From contig NC_079887.1 in the NCBI RefSeq assembly GCF_029227915.1, positions 3,720,001 to 3,784,000 of the forward strand: a stretch of 64,000 nt of DNA. Reading direction: 5' to 3'. Positions 49,262 to 62,920 of this stretch are shown here, in pieces. The notes beneath the pieces are model-generated. The model saw only the letters and a program-made list of their open reading frames with translations. It made no database searches and was not told where the DNA came from. A program made the position numbers and the translations under genes. Source of the stretch: Hydractinia symbiolongicarpus. Its lineage: Eukaryota > Cnidaria > Hydrozoa > Anthoathecata > Hydractiniidae. Position 1 is the stretch's first letter, and each line of letters starts with the position of its first letter.

Positions 49262-50452
49262 TTATATTATTATTTCACCACTAAAGCCCATGAGACTTGT
49301 AGTTTTTAAAAATGTTTTCATTTTTGATGAGACGCTGAATAAAAGGAGTTTAATCGACGGCAATCGAAAACTCGCGATTTCCCGTAAATCCCGGGCTTGT
49401 CCCGTATAGTCGAATGTATGCAAAGAGAGTACCCTGTGAGTAAACACATTTCCAGAACGATTTTTTAAATTATCTTTTCACCACTAAAACGCATGAGACT
49501 TGTAGTTTTCAAAAATGTTTTCATTTTTGATGAGACGCTGAATAAAAGAAGTTTAATCGCCCGCAAACGAAAACCTGCGATTTCCCGTAAATCCCGGACT
49601 CGGCCCGTATAGTCAAAAGTATACAAAGAAAGTACCCAGGGAGTAAACTCATTTCCCGAACGATTTTTTATGTTATTATTTCACCACTAAAGCCCATGAG
49701 ACTTGTAGTTTTTACAAATGTTTTCATTTTTGATGAGACGCTGAATGAAAAGAGTTTAATCGCCGGCAAACGAAAACCCGCCATTTCCCGTAAACCCCGG
49801 ACTCGGTCCGTATAGTCAAAAGTATACAAAGAAAGTACCAAGGGAGTAAACTCATTTCCAGAACGATTTTTTAAATTATCTTTTCACCACTAAAACGCAT
49901 GAGACTTGTAGTTTTCAAAAATGTTTTCATTTTTGATGAGACGCTGAATAAAAGAAGTTTAATCGCCGGCAAAGGAAAACCTGCGATTTCCCGTAAATCC
50001 CGGACTCGGCCCGTATAGTCATAAGTACACAAAGAAAGTACCCAGGGAGTAAACTCATTTCCCGAACGATTTTTTATATTATTATTTCACCACTAAAGCC
50101 CATGAGACTTGTAGTTTTTAAAAATGTTTTCATTTTTGATGAGACGCTAAATAAAAGGAGTTTAATCGCCGGCAAACGAAAACCTGCGATTTCCCGTAAA
50201 TCCCTGACTCGGCCCGTATAGTCGAATGTATACAAAGAAAGTACCCTGTGAGTAAACTCATTTCCAGAACGATTTTTTAAATTATTATTTCACCACTAAA
50301 GCCCATGAGACTTGTAGTTTTTAAAAATGTTTTCATTTTTGATGAGACGCTGAATAAAAGGAGTTTAATCGCCGGCAAAGGAAAACCCGCCATTTCCCGT
50401 AAACCCCGCACTCGGTCCGTATAGTCAAAAGTATACAAAGAAAGTACCCAGG
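49262..50452. repeat. 8-monomer-plus-61-bp repeat in Y, unit 2, truncated
   Basis: It is the counterpart of 33,452-34,642 at offset 15,810, with GGCAATCG, ATGCAAAGAGAG and GTACCAAGGGAG. It stops before the position of its 61-bp fragment, where Z begins. Confidence 0.88.
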
Positions 50453-53443
50453 GAGTAAACTCATTTCCAGAACGATTTTTTAAATTATCTTTTCACCACT
50501 AAAACGCATGAGACTTGTAGTTTTCAAAAATGTTTTCATTTTTGATGAGACGCTGAATAAAAGAAGTGTAATCGCCGGCAAACGAAAACCCGCCATTTCC
50601 CGTAAATCCCGGACTCGGCCAGTAAAGTCAAAAGTATACAAAGAAAGTACCCAGGGAGTAAACTCATTTCCCGAACGATTTTTTCAATTTTTTTTTCACC
50701 ACTAAAACGCATGAGACTTGTAGTTTTTAAAAATGTTTTCATTTTTGATGAAACGCTAAATAAAAGGAGTTTAATCGCCGGCAAACGAAAACCTGCGATT
50801 TCCTGTAAATCCCTGACTGGGCCCGTATAGTCGAATGTATACAAAGAAAGTACCCTGTGAGTAATCTCATTTCCAGAACGATTTTTTAAATTATTATTTC
50901 ACCACTAAAGCCCATGAGCCTTGTAGTTTTTAAAAATGTTTTCATTTTTGATGAGACGCTGAATAAAAGAAGTTTAATCGCCGGCAAACAAAAACCTGCG
51001 ATTTCCCGTAAATCCCGGACTCGGCCCGTATAGTCAAAAGTATACAAAGAAACTACATAGGGAGTAAACTCATTTCCAGAACGATTTTTTAAATTATCTT
51101 TTCACCACTAAAACGCATGAGACTTGTAGTTTTCAAAAATGTTTTCATTTTTGATGAGACGCTGAATAAAAGAAGTGTAATCGCCGGCAAACGAAAACCT
51201 GCGATTTCCCGTAAATCCCGGACTCGGCCAGTAAAGTCAAAAGTATACAAAGAAAGTAACCAGGGAGTAAACTCATTTCCCGAACGATTTTTTAAATTAT
51301 TATTTCACCACTAAAGCCCATAAGACTTGTAGTTTTTAAAAATGTTCTCATTTTTGATGAGACGCTGAATAAAAGGAGTTTAATCGCCGGCAAACGAAAA
51401 CCCGCCATTTCCCGTAAACCCAGGACTCGGCCCGTATAGTTGAATGTATACAAAGAAAGTACCCAGGGAGTAAACTCATTTCCCGAACGATTTTTTCATT
51501 TTTTTTTCACCACTAAAACGCATGAGACTTGTAGTTTTCAAAAATGTTTTCATTTTTGATGAGACGCTTAATAAAAGAGGTTTAATCGACGGCAAACGAA
51601 AACCCGCGATTTCCCGTAAATCCTTGGCTTGGCCCGTATAGTCGAATGTATACAAAGAAAGTACCCTGTGAGTAAAATCATTTCCAGAACGATTTTTTAA
51701 ATTATTTTTTCACCACTAAAACGCATGAGACTTGTAGTTTTCAAAAATGTTTTCATTTTTGATGAGACGCAGAATAAAAGAAGTTTAATCGCCGGCAAAC
51801 GAAAACCCGCGATTTCCCGTAAATCCCGGGCTTGGCCCGTATAGTCAAAAGTATACAAAGAAAGTACCCAGGGAGTAAACTCATTTCCAGAACGATTTTT
51901 TAAATTATTTTTTAACCACTAAAACACATAAGACTTGTAGTTTTCAAAAATGTTTTTATTTTTGATGAGACGCAGAATAAAAGAAGTTTAATCGCCGGCA
52001 AACGAAAACCCGCGATTTCCCGTAAATCCCGGGCTTGGCCCGTATAGTCAAAAGTATACAAAGAAAGTACCCAGGGAGTAAACTCATTTCCCGAACGATT
52101 TTTTAAATTATTTTTTCACCACTAAAACGCATGAGACTTGTAGTTTTCAAAAGTGTTTTCATTTTTAATGAGACGCTTAATGAAAGAGGGTTAATCGCCG
52201 GCAAACGAAAACTCGCGATTTCCCGTAAATCCCGGGCTTGTCCCGTATAGTCGAATGTATACAAAGAAAGTACCCTGTGAGTAAACTCATTTCTAGAACG
52301 ATTTTTTAAATTATTATTTCACCACTAAAGCCCATGAGACTTGTAGTTTTTAAAAATGTTTTCATTTTTGATGAGACGCTGAATAAAAGGAGTTTAATCG
52401 CCGGCAAACGAAAACTCGCGATTTCCCGTAAATCTCGGGCTTGTCCCGTATAGTCGAATGTATACAAAGAAAGTACCCTGTGAGTAAACACATTTCCAGA
52501 ACGAATTTTTAAATTATCTTTTCACCACTAAAACGCATAAGACTTGTAGTTTTCAAAAATGTTTTCATTTTTGATGAGACGCTGAATAAAAGAAGTTTAA
52601 TCGCCCGCAAACGAAAACCTGCGATTTCCCGTAAATCCCGGACTCGGCCCGTATAGTCAAAAGTATACAAAGAAAGTACCCAGGGAGTAAACTCATTTCC
52701 CGAACGATTTTTTATGTTATTATTTCACCACTAAAGCCCATGAGACATGTAGTTTTTACAAATGTTTTCGTTTTTGATGAGACGCTGAATGAAAGGAGTT
52801 TAATCGCCGGCAAACGAAAACCCGCCATTTCCCGTAAACCCCGGACTCGGTCCGTATAGTCAAAAGTATACAAAGAAAGTACCCAGGGAGTAAACTCATT
52901 TCCAGAACGATTTTTTAAATTATCTTTTCACCACTAAAACGCATGAGACTTGTAGTTTTCAAAAATGTTTTCATTTTTGATGAGACGCTGAATAAAAGAA
53001 GTTTAATCGCCGGCAAAGGAAAACCTGCGATTTCCCGTAAATCCCGGACTCGGCCCGTATAGTCATAAGTACACAAAGAAAGTACCCAGGGAGTAAACTC
53101 ATTTCCCGAACGATTTTTTATATTATTATTTCACCACTAAAGCCCATGAGACTTGTAGTTTTTAAAAATGTTTTCATTTTTGATGAGACGCTAAATAAAA
53201 GGAGTTTAATCGCCGGCAAACGAAAACCTGCGATTTCCCGTAAATCCCTGACTCGGCCCGTATAGTCGAATGTATACAAAGAAAGTACCCTGTGAGTAAA
53301 CTCATTTCCAGAACGATTTTTTAAATTATCTTTTCACCACTAAAACGCATGAGACTTGTAGTTTTCAAAAATGTTTTCATTTTTGATGAGACGCTGAATA
53401 AAAGAAGTTTAATCGCCGGCAAAGGAAAGCCTGCGATTTCTCG

Positions 53444-53849
53444 TAAATCCCGGACTCGGCCCGTATAGTCATAAGTACACAAAGAAAGTACCCAGGGAGT
53501 AAACTCATTTCCCGAACGATTTTTTATATTATTATTTCACCACTAAAGCCCATGAGACTTGTAGTTTTTAAAAATGTTTTCATTTTTGATGAGACGCTAA
53601 ATAAAAGGAGTTTAATCGCCGGCAAACGAAAACCTGCGATTTCCCGTAAATCCCTGACTCGGCCCGTATAGTCGAATGTATACAAAGAAAGTACCCTGTG
53701 AGTAAACTCTTTTCCAGAACGATTTTTTAAATTATTATTTCACCACTAAAGCCCATGAGACTTGTAGTTTTTAAAAATGTTTTCATTTTTGATGAGACGC
53801 TAAATAAAAGGAGTTTAATCGCCGGCAAAGGAAAACCTGCGATTTCCCG
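53444..53849. repeat. Z-specific 2-monomer tandem duplication, unit 1 (406 bp)
   Basis: A CTGACTCGGCCC monomer with AACTCTTTTCCAG and an AAAGGAAAACC monomer occur twice in succession here. X (near 23,570) and Y (near 40,600) have them once. Confidence 0.92.
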
Positions 53850-54255
53850 TAAATCCCGGACTCGGCCCGTATAGTCATAAGTACACAAAGAAAGTACCCA
53901 GGGAGTAAACTCATTTCCCGAACGATTTTTTATATTATTATTTCACCACTAAAGCCCATGAGACTTGTAGTTTTTAAAAATGTTTTCATTTTTGATGAGA
54001 CGCTAAATAAAAGGAGTTTAATCGCCGGCAAACGAAAACCTGCGATTTCCCGTAAATCCCTGACTCGGCCCGTATAGTCGAATGTATACAAAGAAAGTAC
54101 CCTGTGAGTAAACTCTTTTCCAGAACGATTTTTTAAATTATTATTTCACCACTAAAGCCCATGAGACTTGTAGTTTTTAAAAATGTTTTCATTTTTGATG
54201 AGACGCTAAATAAAAGGAGTTTAATCGCCGGCAAAGGAAAACCTGCGATTTCCCG
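53850..54255. repeat. Z-specific 2-monomer tandem duplication, unit 2 (406 bp)
   Basis: It repeats the previous 406 bp; the rare AACTCTTTTCCAG marker recurs near 54,112. The match persists to ~54,384, where the AAAATTG hairpin variant begins. Confidence 0.92.
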
Positions 54256-55298
54256 TAAATCCCGGACTCGGCCCGTATAGTCATAAGTACACAAAGAAAG
54301 TACCCAGGGAGTAAACTCATTTCCCGAACGATTTTTTATATTATTATTTCACCACTAAAGCCCATGAGACTTGTAGTTTTTAAAATTGTTTTCAATTTTG
54401 ATGAGACGCTGAATAAAAGGAGTTTAATCGCCGGCAAAGGAAAACATGCGATTTCCCGTAAATCCCGGACTCGGCCCGTATAGTCATAAGTACACAAAGA
54501 AAGTACCCAGGGAGTAAACTCATTTCCCGAACGATTTTTTATATTATTATTTCACCACTAAAGCCCATGAGACTTGTAGTTTTTACAAATGTTTTCATTT
54601 TTGATGAGACGCTGAATGAAAGGAGTTTAATCGCCGGCAAACAAAAAACCCGCCATTTCCCGTAAACCCCGGACTCGGTCCGTATAGTCAAAAGTATACA
54701 AAGAAAGTACCCAGGGAGTAAACTCATTTCCAGAACGATTTTTTAAATTATCTTTTCACCACTAAAACGCATGAGATTTGTAGTTTTCAAAAATGTTTTC
54801 ATTTTTGATGAGACGCTTAATGAAAGAGGTTTAATCGCCGGCAAACGAAAACCCGCGATTTCCCGTAAATCCCGGGCTTGGCCCGCATAGTCTAATGTAT
54901 ACAAAGAAAGTACCCAGGGAGTAAACTAATTTGTCGAACGATTTTTTAATTTTTTTTTCATCACTAAAACGCATGAGACTTGTAGTTTTCAAAAATGTTT
55001 TCATTTTTGATGAGACGCTTAATGAAGGAGGTTTAATCGCCGGCAAACGAAAACCCGCGATTTCCCGTAAATCCCGGGCTTGGCCCGCATAGTCGAATGT
55101 ATACAAAGAAAGTACCCAGGGAGTAAACTCATTTCCCGAACGATTTTTTAAATTATTTTTTTACCACTAAAACGCATGAGATTTGTAGTTTTCAAAAATG
55201 TTTTCATTTTTGATGAGACGCTTAATGAAAGAGGTTTAATCGCCGGCAAACGAAAACCCGCGATTTCCCGTAAATCCCGGGCTTGGCCCGCATAGTCT

Positions 55299-56515
55299 AA
55301 TGTATACAAAGAAAGTACCCAGGGAGTAAACTAATTTGTCGAACGATTTTTTAATTTTTTTTTCATCACTAAAACGCATGAGACTTGTAGTTTTTAAAAA
55401 TGTTTTCATTTTTGATGAGACGCCAAATAAAAGAAGTTTAATCGCCGGCAAAGGAAAACCTGCGATTTCCCGTAAATCCCGGACTCGGCCCGTATAGTCA
55501 TAAGTACACAAAGAAAGTACCCAGGGAGTAAGCTCATTTCCCGAACGATTTTTTATATTATTATTTCACCACTAAAGCCCATGAGACTTGTAGTTTTTAA
55601 AAATGTTTTCATTTTTGATGAAACGCTAAATAAAAGGAGTTTAATCGCCGGCAAACGAAAACCTGCGATTTCCCGTAAATCCCTGACTGGGCCCGTATAG
55701 TCGAATGTATACAAAGAAAGTACCCTGTGAGTAATCTCATTTCCAGAACGATTTTTTAAATTATTATTTCACCACTAAAGCCCATGAGCCTTGTAGTTTT
55801 TAAAAATGTTTTCATTTTTGATGAGACGCTGAATAAAAGAAGTTTAATCGCCGGCAAACAAAAACCTGCGATTTCCCGTAAATTCCGGACTCGGCCCGTA
55901 TAGTCAAAAGTATACAAAGAAACTACATAGGGAGTAAACTCATTTCCAGAACGATTTTTTAAATTATCTTTTCACCACTAAAACGCATGAGACTTGTAGT
56001 TTTCAAAAATGTTTTCATTTTTGATGAGACGCTGAATAAAAGAAGTGTAATCGCCGGCAAACGAAAACCTGCGATTTCCCGTAAATCCCGGACTCGGCCA
56101 GTAAAGTCAAAAGTATACAAAGAAAGTAACCAGGGAGTAAACTCATTTCCCGAACGATTTTTCAAATTATTATTTCACCACTAAAGCCCATGAGACTTGT
56201 AGTTTTTAAAAATGTTCTCATTTTTGATGAGACGCTGAATAAAAGGAGTTTAATCGCCGGCAAACGAAAACCCGCCATTTCCCGTAAACCCAGGACTCGG
56301 CCCGTATAGTTGAATGTATACAAAGAAAGTACCCAGGGAGTAAACTCATTTCCCGAACGATTTTTTCAATTTTTTTTTCACCACTAAAACGCATGAGACT
56401 TGTAGTTTTCAAAAATGTTTTCATTTTTGATGAGACGCTTAATAAAAGAGGTTTAATCGACGGCAAACGAAAACCCGCGATTTCCCGTAAATCCTTGGCT
56501 TGGCACGTATAGTCT
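55299..56515. repeat. 6-monomer repeat in Z, unit 1 (1217 bp)
   Basis: It is the counterpart of 25,018-26,234 at offset 30,281. ATGAGCC is at 55,785. Confidence 0.9.
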
Positions 56516-57655
56516 AATGTATACAAAGAAAGTACCCAGGGAGTAAACTAATTTGTCGAACGATTTTTTAATTTTTTTTTCATCACTAAAACGCATGAGA
56601 CTTGTAGTTTTTAAAAATGTTTTCATTTTTGATGAGACGCCAAATAAAAGAAGTTTAATCGCCGGCAAAGGAAAACCTGCGATTTCCCGTAAATCCCGGA
56701 CTCGGCCCGTATAGTCATAAGTACACAAAGAAAGTACCCAGGGAGTAAGCTCATTTCCCGAACGATTTTTTATATTATTATTTCACCACTAAAGCCCATG
56801 AGACTTGTAGTTTTTAAAAATGTTTTCATTTTTGATGAAACGCTAAATAAAAGGAGTTTAATCGCCGGCAAACGAAAACCTGCGATTTCCCGTAAATCCC
56901 TGACTGGGCCCGTATAGTCGAATGTATACAAAGAAAGTACCCTGTGAGTAATCTCATTTCCAGAACGATTTTTTAAATTATTATTTCACCACTAAAGCCC
57001 ATGAGCCTTGTAGTTTTTAAAAATGTTTTCATTTTTGATGAGACGCTGAATAAAAGAAGTTTAATCGCCGGCAAACAAAAACCTGCGATTTCCCGTAAAT
57101 CCCGGACTCGGCCCGTATAGTCAAAAGTATACAAAGAAACTACATAGGGAGTAAACTCATTTCCAGAACGATTTTTTAAATTATCTTTTCACCACTAAAA
57201 CGCATGAGACTTGTAGTTTTCAAAAATGTTTTCATTTTTGATGAGACGCTGAATAAAAGAAGTGTAATCGCCGGCAAACGAAAACCTGCGATTTCCCGTA
57301 AATCCCGGACTCGGCCAGTAAAGTCAAAAGTATACAAAGAAAGTAACCAGGGAGTAAACTCATTTCCCGAACGATTTTTTAAATTATTATTTCACCACTA
57401 AAGCCCATAAGACTTGTAGTTTTTAAAAATGTTCTCATTTTTGATGAGACGCTGAATAAAAGGAGTTTAATCGCCGGCAAACGAAAACCCGCCATTTCCC
57501 GTAAACCCAGGACTCGGCCCGTATAGTTGAATGTATACAAAGAAAGTACCCAGGAAGTAAACTCATTTCCCGAACGATTTTTTCAATTTTTTTTTCACCA
57601 CTAAAACGCATGAGACTTGTAGTTTTCAAAAATGTTTTCATTTTTGATGAGACGC
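56516..57655. repeat. 6-monomer repeat in Z, unit 2 (partial)
   Basis: It is the counterpart of 26,235-27,374 at offset 30,281, again with the CTTGGCACGTATAG junction. ATGAGCC is at 57,002. Confidence 0.88.
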
Positions 57656-59259
57656 AGAATAAAAGAAGTTTAATCGCCGGCAAACGAAAACCCGCGATTT
57701 CCCGTAAATCCCGGGCTTGGCCCGTATAGTCAAAAGTATACAAAGAAAGTACCCAGGGAGTAAACTCATTTCCAGAACGATTTTTTAAATTATTTTTTAA
57801 CCACTAAAACACATAAGACTTGTAGTTTTCAAAAATGTTTTTATTTTTGATGAGACGCAGAATAAAAGAAGTTTAATCGCCGGCAAACGAAAACCCGCGA
57901 TTTCCCGTAAATCCCGGGCTTGGCCCGTATATTCAAAAGTATACAAAGAAAGTACCCAGGGAGTAAACTCATTTCCCGAACGATTTTTTAAATTATTTTT
58001 TCACCACTAAAACGCATGAGACTTGTAGTTTTCAAAAGTGTTTTCATTTTTAATGAGACGCTTAATGAAAGAGGGTTAATCGCCGGCAAACGAAAACTCG
58101 CGATTTCCCGTAAATCCCGGGCTTGTCCCGTATAGTCGAATGTATACAAAGAAAGTACCCTGTGAGTAAACTCATTTCTAGAACGATTTTTTAAATTATT
58201 ATTTCACCACTAAAGCCCATGAGACTTGTAGTTTTTAAAAATGTTTTCATTTTTGATGAGACGCTGAATAAAAGGAGTTTAATCGCCGGCAAACGAAAAC
58301 TCGCGATTTCCCGTAAATCTCGGGCTTGTCCCGTATAGTCGAATGTATACAAAGAAAGTACCCTGTGAGTAAACACATTTCCAGAACGAATTTTTAAATT
58401 ATCTTTTCACCACTAAAACGCATAAGACTTGTAGTTTTCAAAAATGTTTTCATTTTTGATGAGACGCTGAATAAAAGAAGTTTAATCGCCCGCAAACGAA
58501 AACCTGCGATTTCCCGTAAATCCCGGACTCGGCCCGTGTAGTCAAAAGTATACAAAGAAAGTACCCAGGGAGTAAACTCATTTCCCGAACGATTTTTTAT
58601 GTTATTATTTCACCACTAAAGCCCATGAGACATGTAGTTTTTACAAATGTTTTCATTTTTGATGAGACGCTGAATGAAAGGAGTTTAATCGCCGGCAAAC
58701 GAAAACCCGCCATTTCCCGTAAACCCCGGACTCGGTCCGTATAGTCAAAAGTATACAAAGAAAGTACCCAGGGAGTAAACTCATTTCCAGAACGATTTTT
58801 TAAATTATCTTTTCACCACTAAAACGCATGAGACTTGTAGTTTTCAAAAATGTTTTCATTTTTGATGAGACGCTGAATAAAAGAAGTTTAATCGCCGGCA
58901 AAGGAAAACCTGCGATTTCTCGTAAATCCCGGACTCGGCCCGTATAGTCATAAGTACACAAAGAAAGTACCCAGGGAGTAAACTCATTTCCCGAACGATT
59001 TTTTATATTATTATTTCACCACTAAAGCCCATGAGACTTGTAGTTTTCAAAAATGTTTTCATTTTTGATGAGACGCTGAATAAAAGAAGTTTAATCGCCG
59101 GCAAAGGAAAGCCTGCGATTTCCCGTAAATCCCGGACTCGGCCCGTATAGTCATAAGTACACAAAGAAAGTACCCAGGGAGTAAACTCATTTCCCGAACG
59201 ATTTTTTATATTATTATTTCACCACTAAAGCCCATGAGACTTGTAGTTTTTAAAAATGT

Positions 59260-60274
59260 TTTCATTTTTGATGAGACGCTAAATAAAAGGAGTTTAATCG
59301 CCGGCAAACGAAAACCTGCGATTTCCCGTAAATCCCTGACTCGGCCCGTATAGTCGAATGTATACAAAGAAAGTACCCTGTGAGTAAACTCATTTCCAGA
59401 ACGATTTTTTAAATTATTATTTCACCACTAAAGCCCATGAGACTTGTAGTTTTTAAAAATGTTTTCATTTTTGATGAGACGCTAAATAAAAGGAGTTTAA
59501 TCGCCGGCAAAGGAAAACCTGCGATTTCCCGTAAATCCCGGACTCGGCCCGTATAGTCATAAGTACACAAAGAAAGTACCCAGGGAGTAAACTCATTTCC
59601 CGAACGATTTTTTATATTATTATTTCACCACTAAAGCCCATGAGACTTGTAGTTTTTAAAAATGTTTTCAATTTTGATGAGACGCTGAATAAAAGGAGTT
59701 TAATCGCCGGCAAACGAAAACCCGCCATTTCCCGTAAATCCCTGACTCGGCCCGTATATTCGAATGTATACAAAGAAAGTACCCTGTGAGTAAACTCATT
59801 TCCAGAACGATTTTTTAAATTATTATTTCACCACTAAAGCCCATGAGACTTGTAGTTTTTAAAAATGTTTTCATTTTTGATGAGACCCTAAATAAAAGGA
59901 GTTTAATCGCCGGCAAAGGAAAACATGCGATTTCCCGTAAATCCCGGACTCGGCCCGTATAGTCATAAGTACACAAAGAAAGTACCCAGGGAGTAAACTC
60001 ATTTCCCGAACGATTTTTTATATTATTATTTCACCACTAAAGCCCATGAGACTTGTAGTTTTTACAAATGTTTTCATTTTTGATGAGACGCTGAATGAAA
60101 GGAGTTTAATCGCCGGCAAACGAAAACCCGCCATTTCCCGTAAACCCCGGACTCGGTCCGTATAGTCAAAAGTATACAAAGAAAGTACCCAGGGAGTAAA
60201 CTCATTTCCAGAACGATTTTTTAAATTATCTTTTCACCACTAAAACGCATGAGACTTGTAGTTTTCAAAAATGT
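59260..60274. repeat. 5-monomer repeat in Z, unit 1 (1015 bp)
   Basis: It is the counterpart of 29,791-30,805 at offset 29,469, with the GAGACCC variant near 59,882. Confidence 0.87.
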
Positions 60275-61080
60275 TTTCATTTTTGATGAGACGCTAAATA
60301 AAAGGAGTTTAATCGCCGGCAAACGAAAACCTGCGATTTCCCGTAAATCCCTGACTCGGCCCGTATAGTCGAATGTATACAAAGAAAGTACCCTGTGAGT
60401 AAACTCATTTCCAGAACGATTTTTTAAATTAGTATTTCACCACTAAAGCCCATGAGACTTGTAGTTTTTAAAAATGTTTTCATTTTTGATGAGACGCTAA
60501 ATAAAAGGAGTTTAATCGCCGGCAAAGGAAAACCTGCGATTTCCCGTAAATCCCGGACTCGGCCCGTATAGTCATAAGTACACAAAGAAAGTACCCAGGG
60601 AGTAAACTCATTTCCCGAACGATTTTTTATATTATTATTTCACCACTAAAGCCCATGAGACTTGTAGTTTCTAAAAATGTTTTCAATTTTGATGAGACGC
60701 TGAACAAAAGGAGTTTAATCGCCGGCAAACGAAAACCCGCCATTTCCCGTAAATCCCTGACTCGGCCCGTATATTCGAATGTATACAAAGAAAGTACCCT
60801 GTGAGTAAACTCATTTCCAGAACGATTTTTTAAATTATTATTTCACCACTAAAGCCCATGAGACTTGTAGTTTTTAAAAATGTTTTCATTTTTGATGAGA
60901 CCCTAAATAAAAGGAGTTTAATCGCCGGCAAAGGAAAACATGCGATTTCCCGTAAATCCCGGACTCGGCCCGTATAGTCATAAGTACACAAAGAAAGTAC
61001 CCAGGGAGTAAACTCATTTCCCGAACGATTTTTTATATTATTATTTCACCACTAAAGCCCATGAGACTTGTAGTTTTTAA
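60275..61080. repeat. 5-monomer repeat in Z, unit 2
   Basis: It is the counterpart of 30,806-31,611 at offset 29,469, with the inherited ATTAGTATTTC and GCTGAACAAAAGG changes. Confidence 0.87.
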
Positions 61081-61235
61081 AAATGTTTTCAATTTTGATG
61101 AGACGCTGAATAAAAGGAGTTTAATCGCCGGCAAACGAAAACCCGCCATTTCCCGTAAACCCCGCACTCGGTCCGTATAGTCAAAAGTATACAAAGAAAG
61201 TACCCAGGGAGTAAACTCATTTCCCGAACGATTTT

Positions 61236-62920
61236 TTAAATTATTATTTCACCACTAAAGCCCATGAGACTTGTAGTTTTTAAAAATGTTTTCATTTTTG
61301 ATGAGACGCTGAATAAAAGGAGTTTAATCGACGGCAAACGAAAACTCGCGATTTCCCGTAAATCCCGGGCTTGTCCCGTATAGTCGAATATATACAAAGA
61401 AAGTACCCTGTGAGTAAACACATTTCCAGAACGATTTTTTAAATTATCTTTTCACCACTAAAACGCATGAGACTTGTAGTTTTCAAAAATGTTTTCATTT
61501 TTGATGAGACGCTGAATAAAAGAAGTTTAATCGCCCGCAAACGAAAACCTGCGATTTCCCGTAAATCCCGGACTCGGCCCGTATAGTCAAAAGTATACAA
61601 AGAAAGTACCCAGGGAGTAAACTCATTTCCCGAACGATTTTTTATGTTATTATTTCACCACTAAAGCCCATGAGACTTGTAGTTTTTACAAATGTTTTCA
61701 TTTTTGATGAGACGCTGAATGAAAAGAGTTTAATCGCCGGCAAACGAAAACCCGCCATTTCCCGTAAACCCCGGACTCGGTCCGTATAGTCAAAAGTATA
61801 CAAAGAAAGTACCCAGGGAGTAAACTCATTTCCAGAACGATTTTTTAAATTATCTTTTCACCACTAAAACGCATGAGACTTGTAGTTTTCAAAAATGTTT
61901 TCATTTTTGATGAGACGCTGAATAAAAGAAGTTTAATCGCCGGCAAAGGAAAACCTGCGATTTCCCGTAAATCCCGGACTCGGCCCGTATAGTCATAAGT
62001 ACACAAAGAAAGTACCCAGGGAGTAAACTCATTTCCCGAACGATTTTTTATATTATTATTTCACCACTAAAGCCCATGAGACTTGTAGTTTTTAAAAATG
62101 TTTTCATTTTTGATGAGACGGTAAATAAAAGGAGTTTAATCGCCGGCAAACAAAAACCTGCGATTTCCCGTAAATCCCTGACTCGGCCCGTATAGTCGAA
62201 TGTATACAAAGAAAGTACCCTGTGAGTAAACTCATTTCCAAAACGATTTTTTAAATTATTATTTCACCACTAAAGCCCATGAGACTTGTAGTTTTTAAAA
62301 ATGTTTTCATTTTTGATGAGACGCTGAATAAAAGGAGTTTAATCGCCGGCAAAGGAAAACCCGCCATTTCCCGTAAACCCCGCACTCGGTCCGTATAGTC
62401 AAAAGTATACAAAGAAAGTACCCAGGGAGTAAACTCATTTCCCGAACGATTTTTTAAATTATTTTTTCACCACTGAAACGCATGAGACTTGTAGTTTTCA
62501 AAAATATTTTCATTTTTGATGAGACGCTTAATGCAAGAGGTTTAATCGCCGGCAGTTTTTAAAAATGTTTTCATTTTTGATGAGACGCTGAATAAAAGAA
62601 GTTTAATCGCCGGCAAACGAAAACCTGCGATTTCCCGTAAATCCCGGACTCGGCCCGTATAGTCAAAAGTATACAAAGAAAGTAACCAGGGACTAAACTC
62701 ATTTTCCGAACGATTTTTTATATTATTTTTTCACCACTAAAACGCATGAGACTTGTATTTTTCAAAAATGTTTTCGTTTTTGTTGGCACGCTGAATAAAA
62801 GAAGTTTAATCGCCGGCAAACAAAAACCCGCCATTTCCCGTAAATCCCGGACTCGGCCCGTATAGTCATAAGTACACAAAGAAAGTACCCAGGGAGTAAA
62901 CTCATTTCCCGAACGATTTT
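61236..62920. repeat. 8-monomer-plus-61-bp repeat in Z, unit 1 (1685 bp)
   Basis: It is the counterpart of 31,767-33,451 at offset 29,469, with no deletion. It keeps the two monomers missing from Y and the ACGGTAAATAAAAGG change near 62,120. Confidence 0.9.
62494..62554. repeat. 61-bp partial monomer (Z)
   Basis: It is the counterpart of the 33,025 fragment at offset 29,469, with the same variant and breakpoint. Confidence 0.92.

Larger units (their letters stand above)
39272..50452. repeat. Superblock Y
   Basis: It corresponds to X positions from ~22,245 to ~34,643. The left junction is at 39,262-39,271, where a domain 2 TTATTATTT monomer start is joined to the CACCACTAAAACGC monomer carrying AAAAGTGTTTTC. 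The offset to X is 17,028, then 16,216 after the X-only 812-bp gain, then 15,810 after the Y-only 406-bp loss. At ~50,453 it passes directly into the Z start. Confidence 0.9.
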
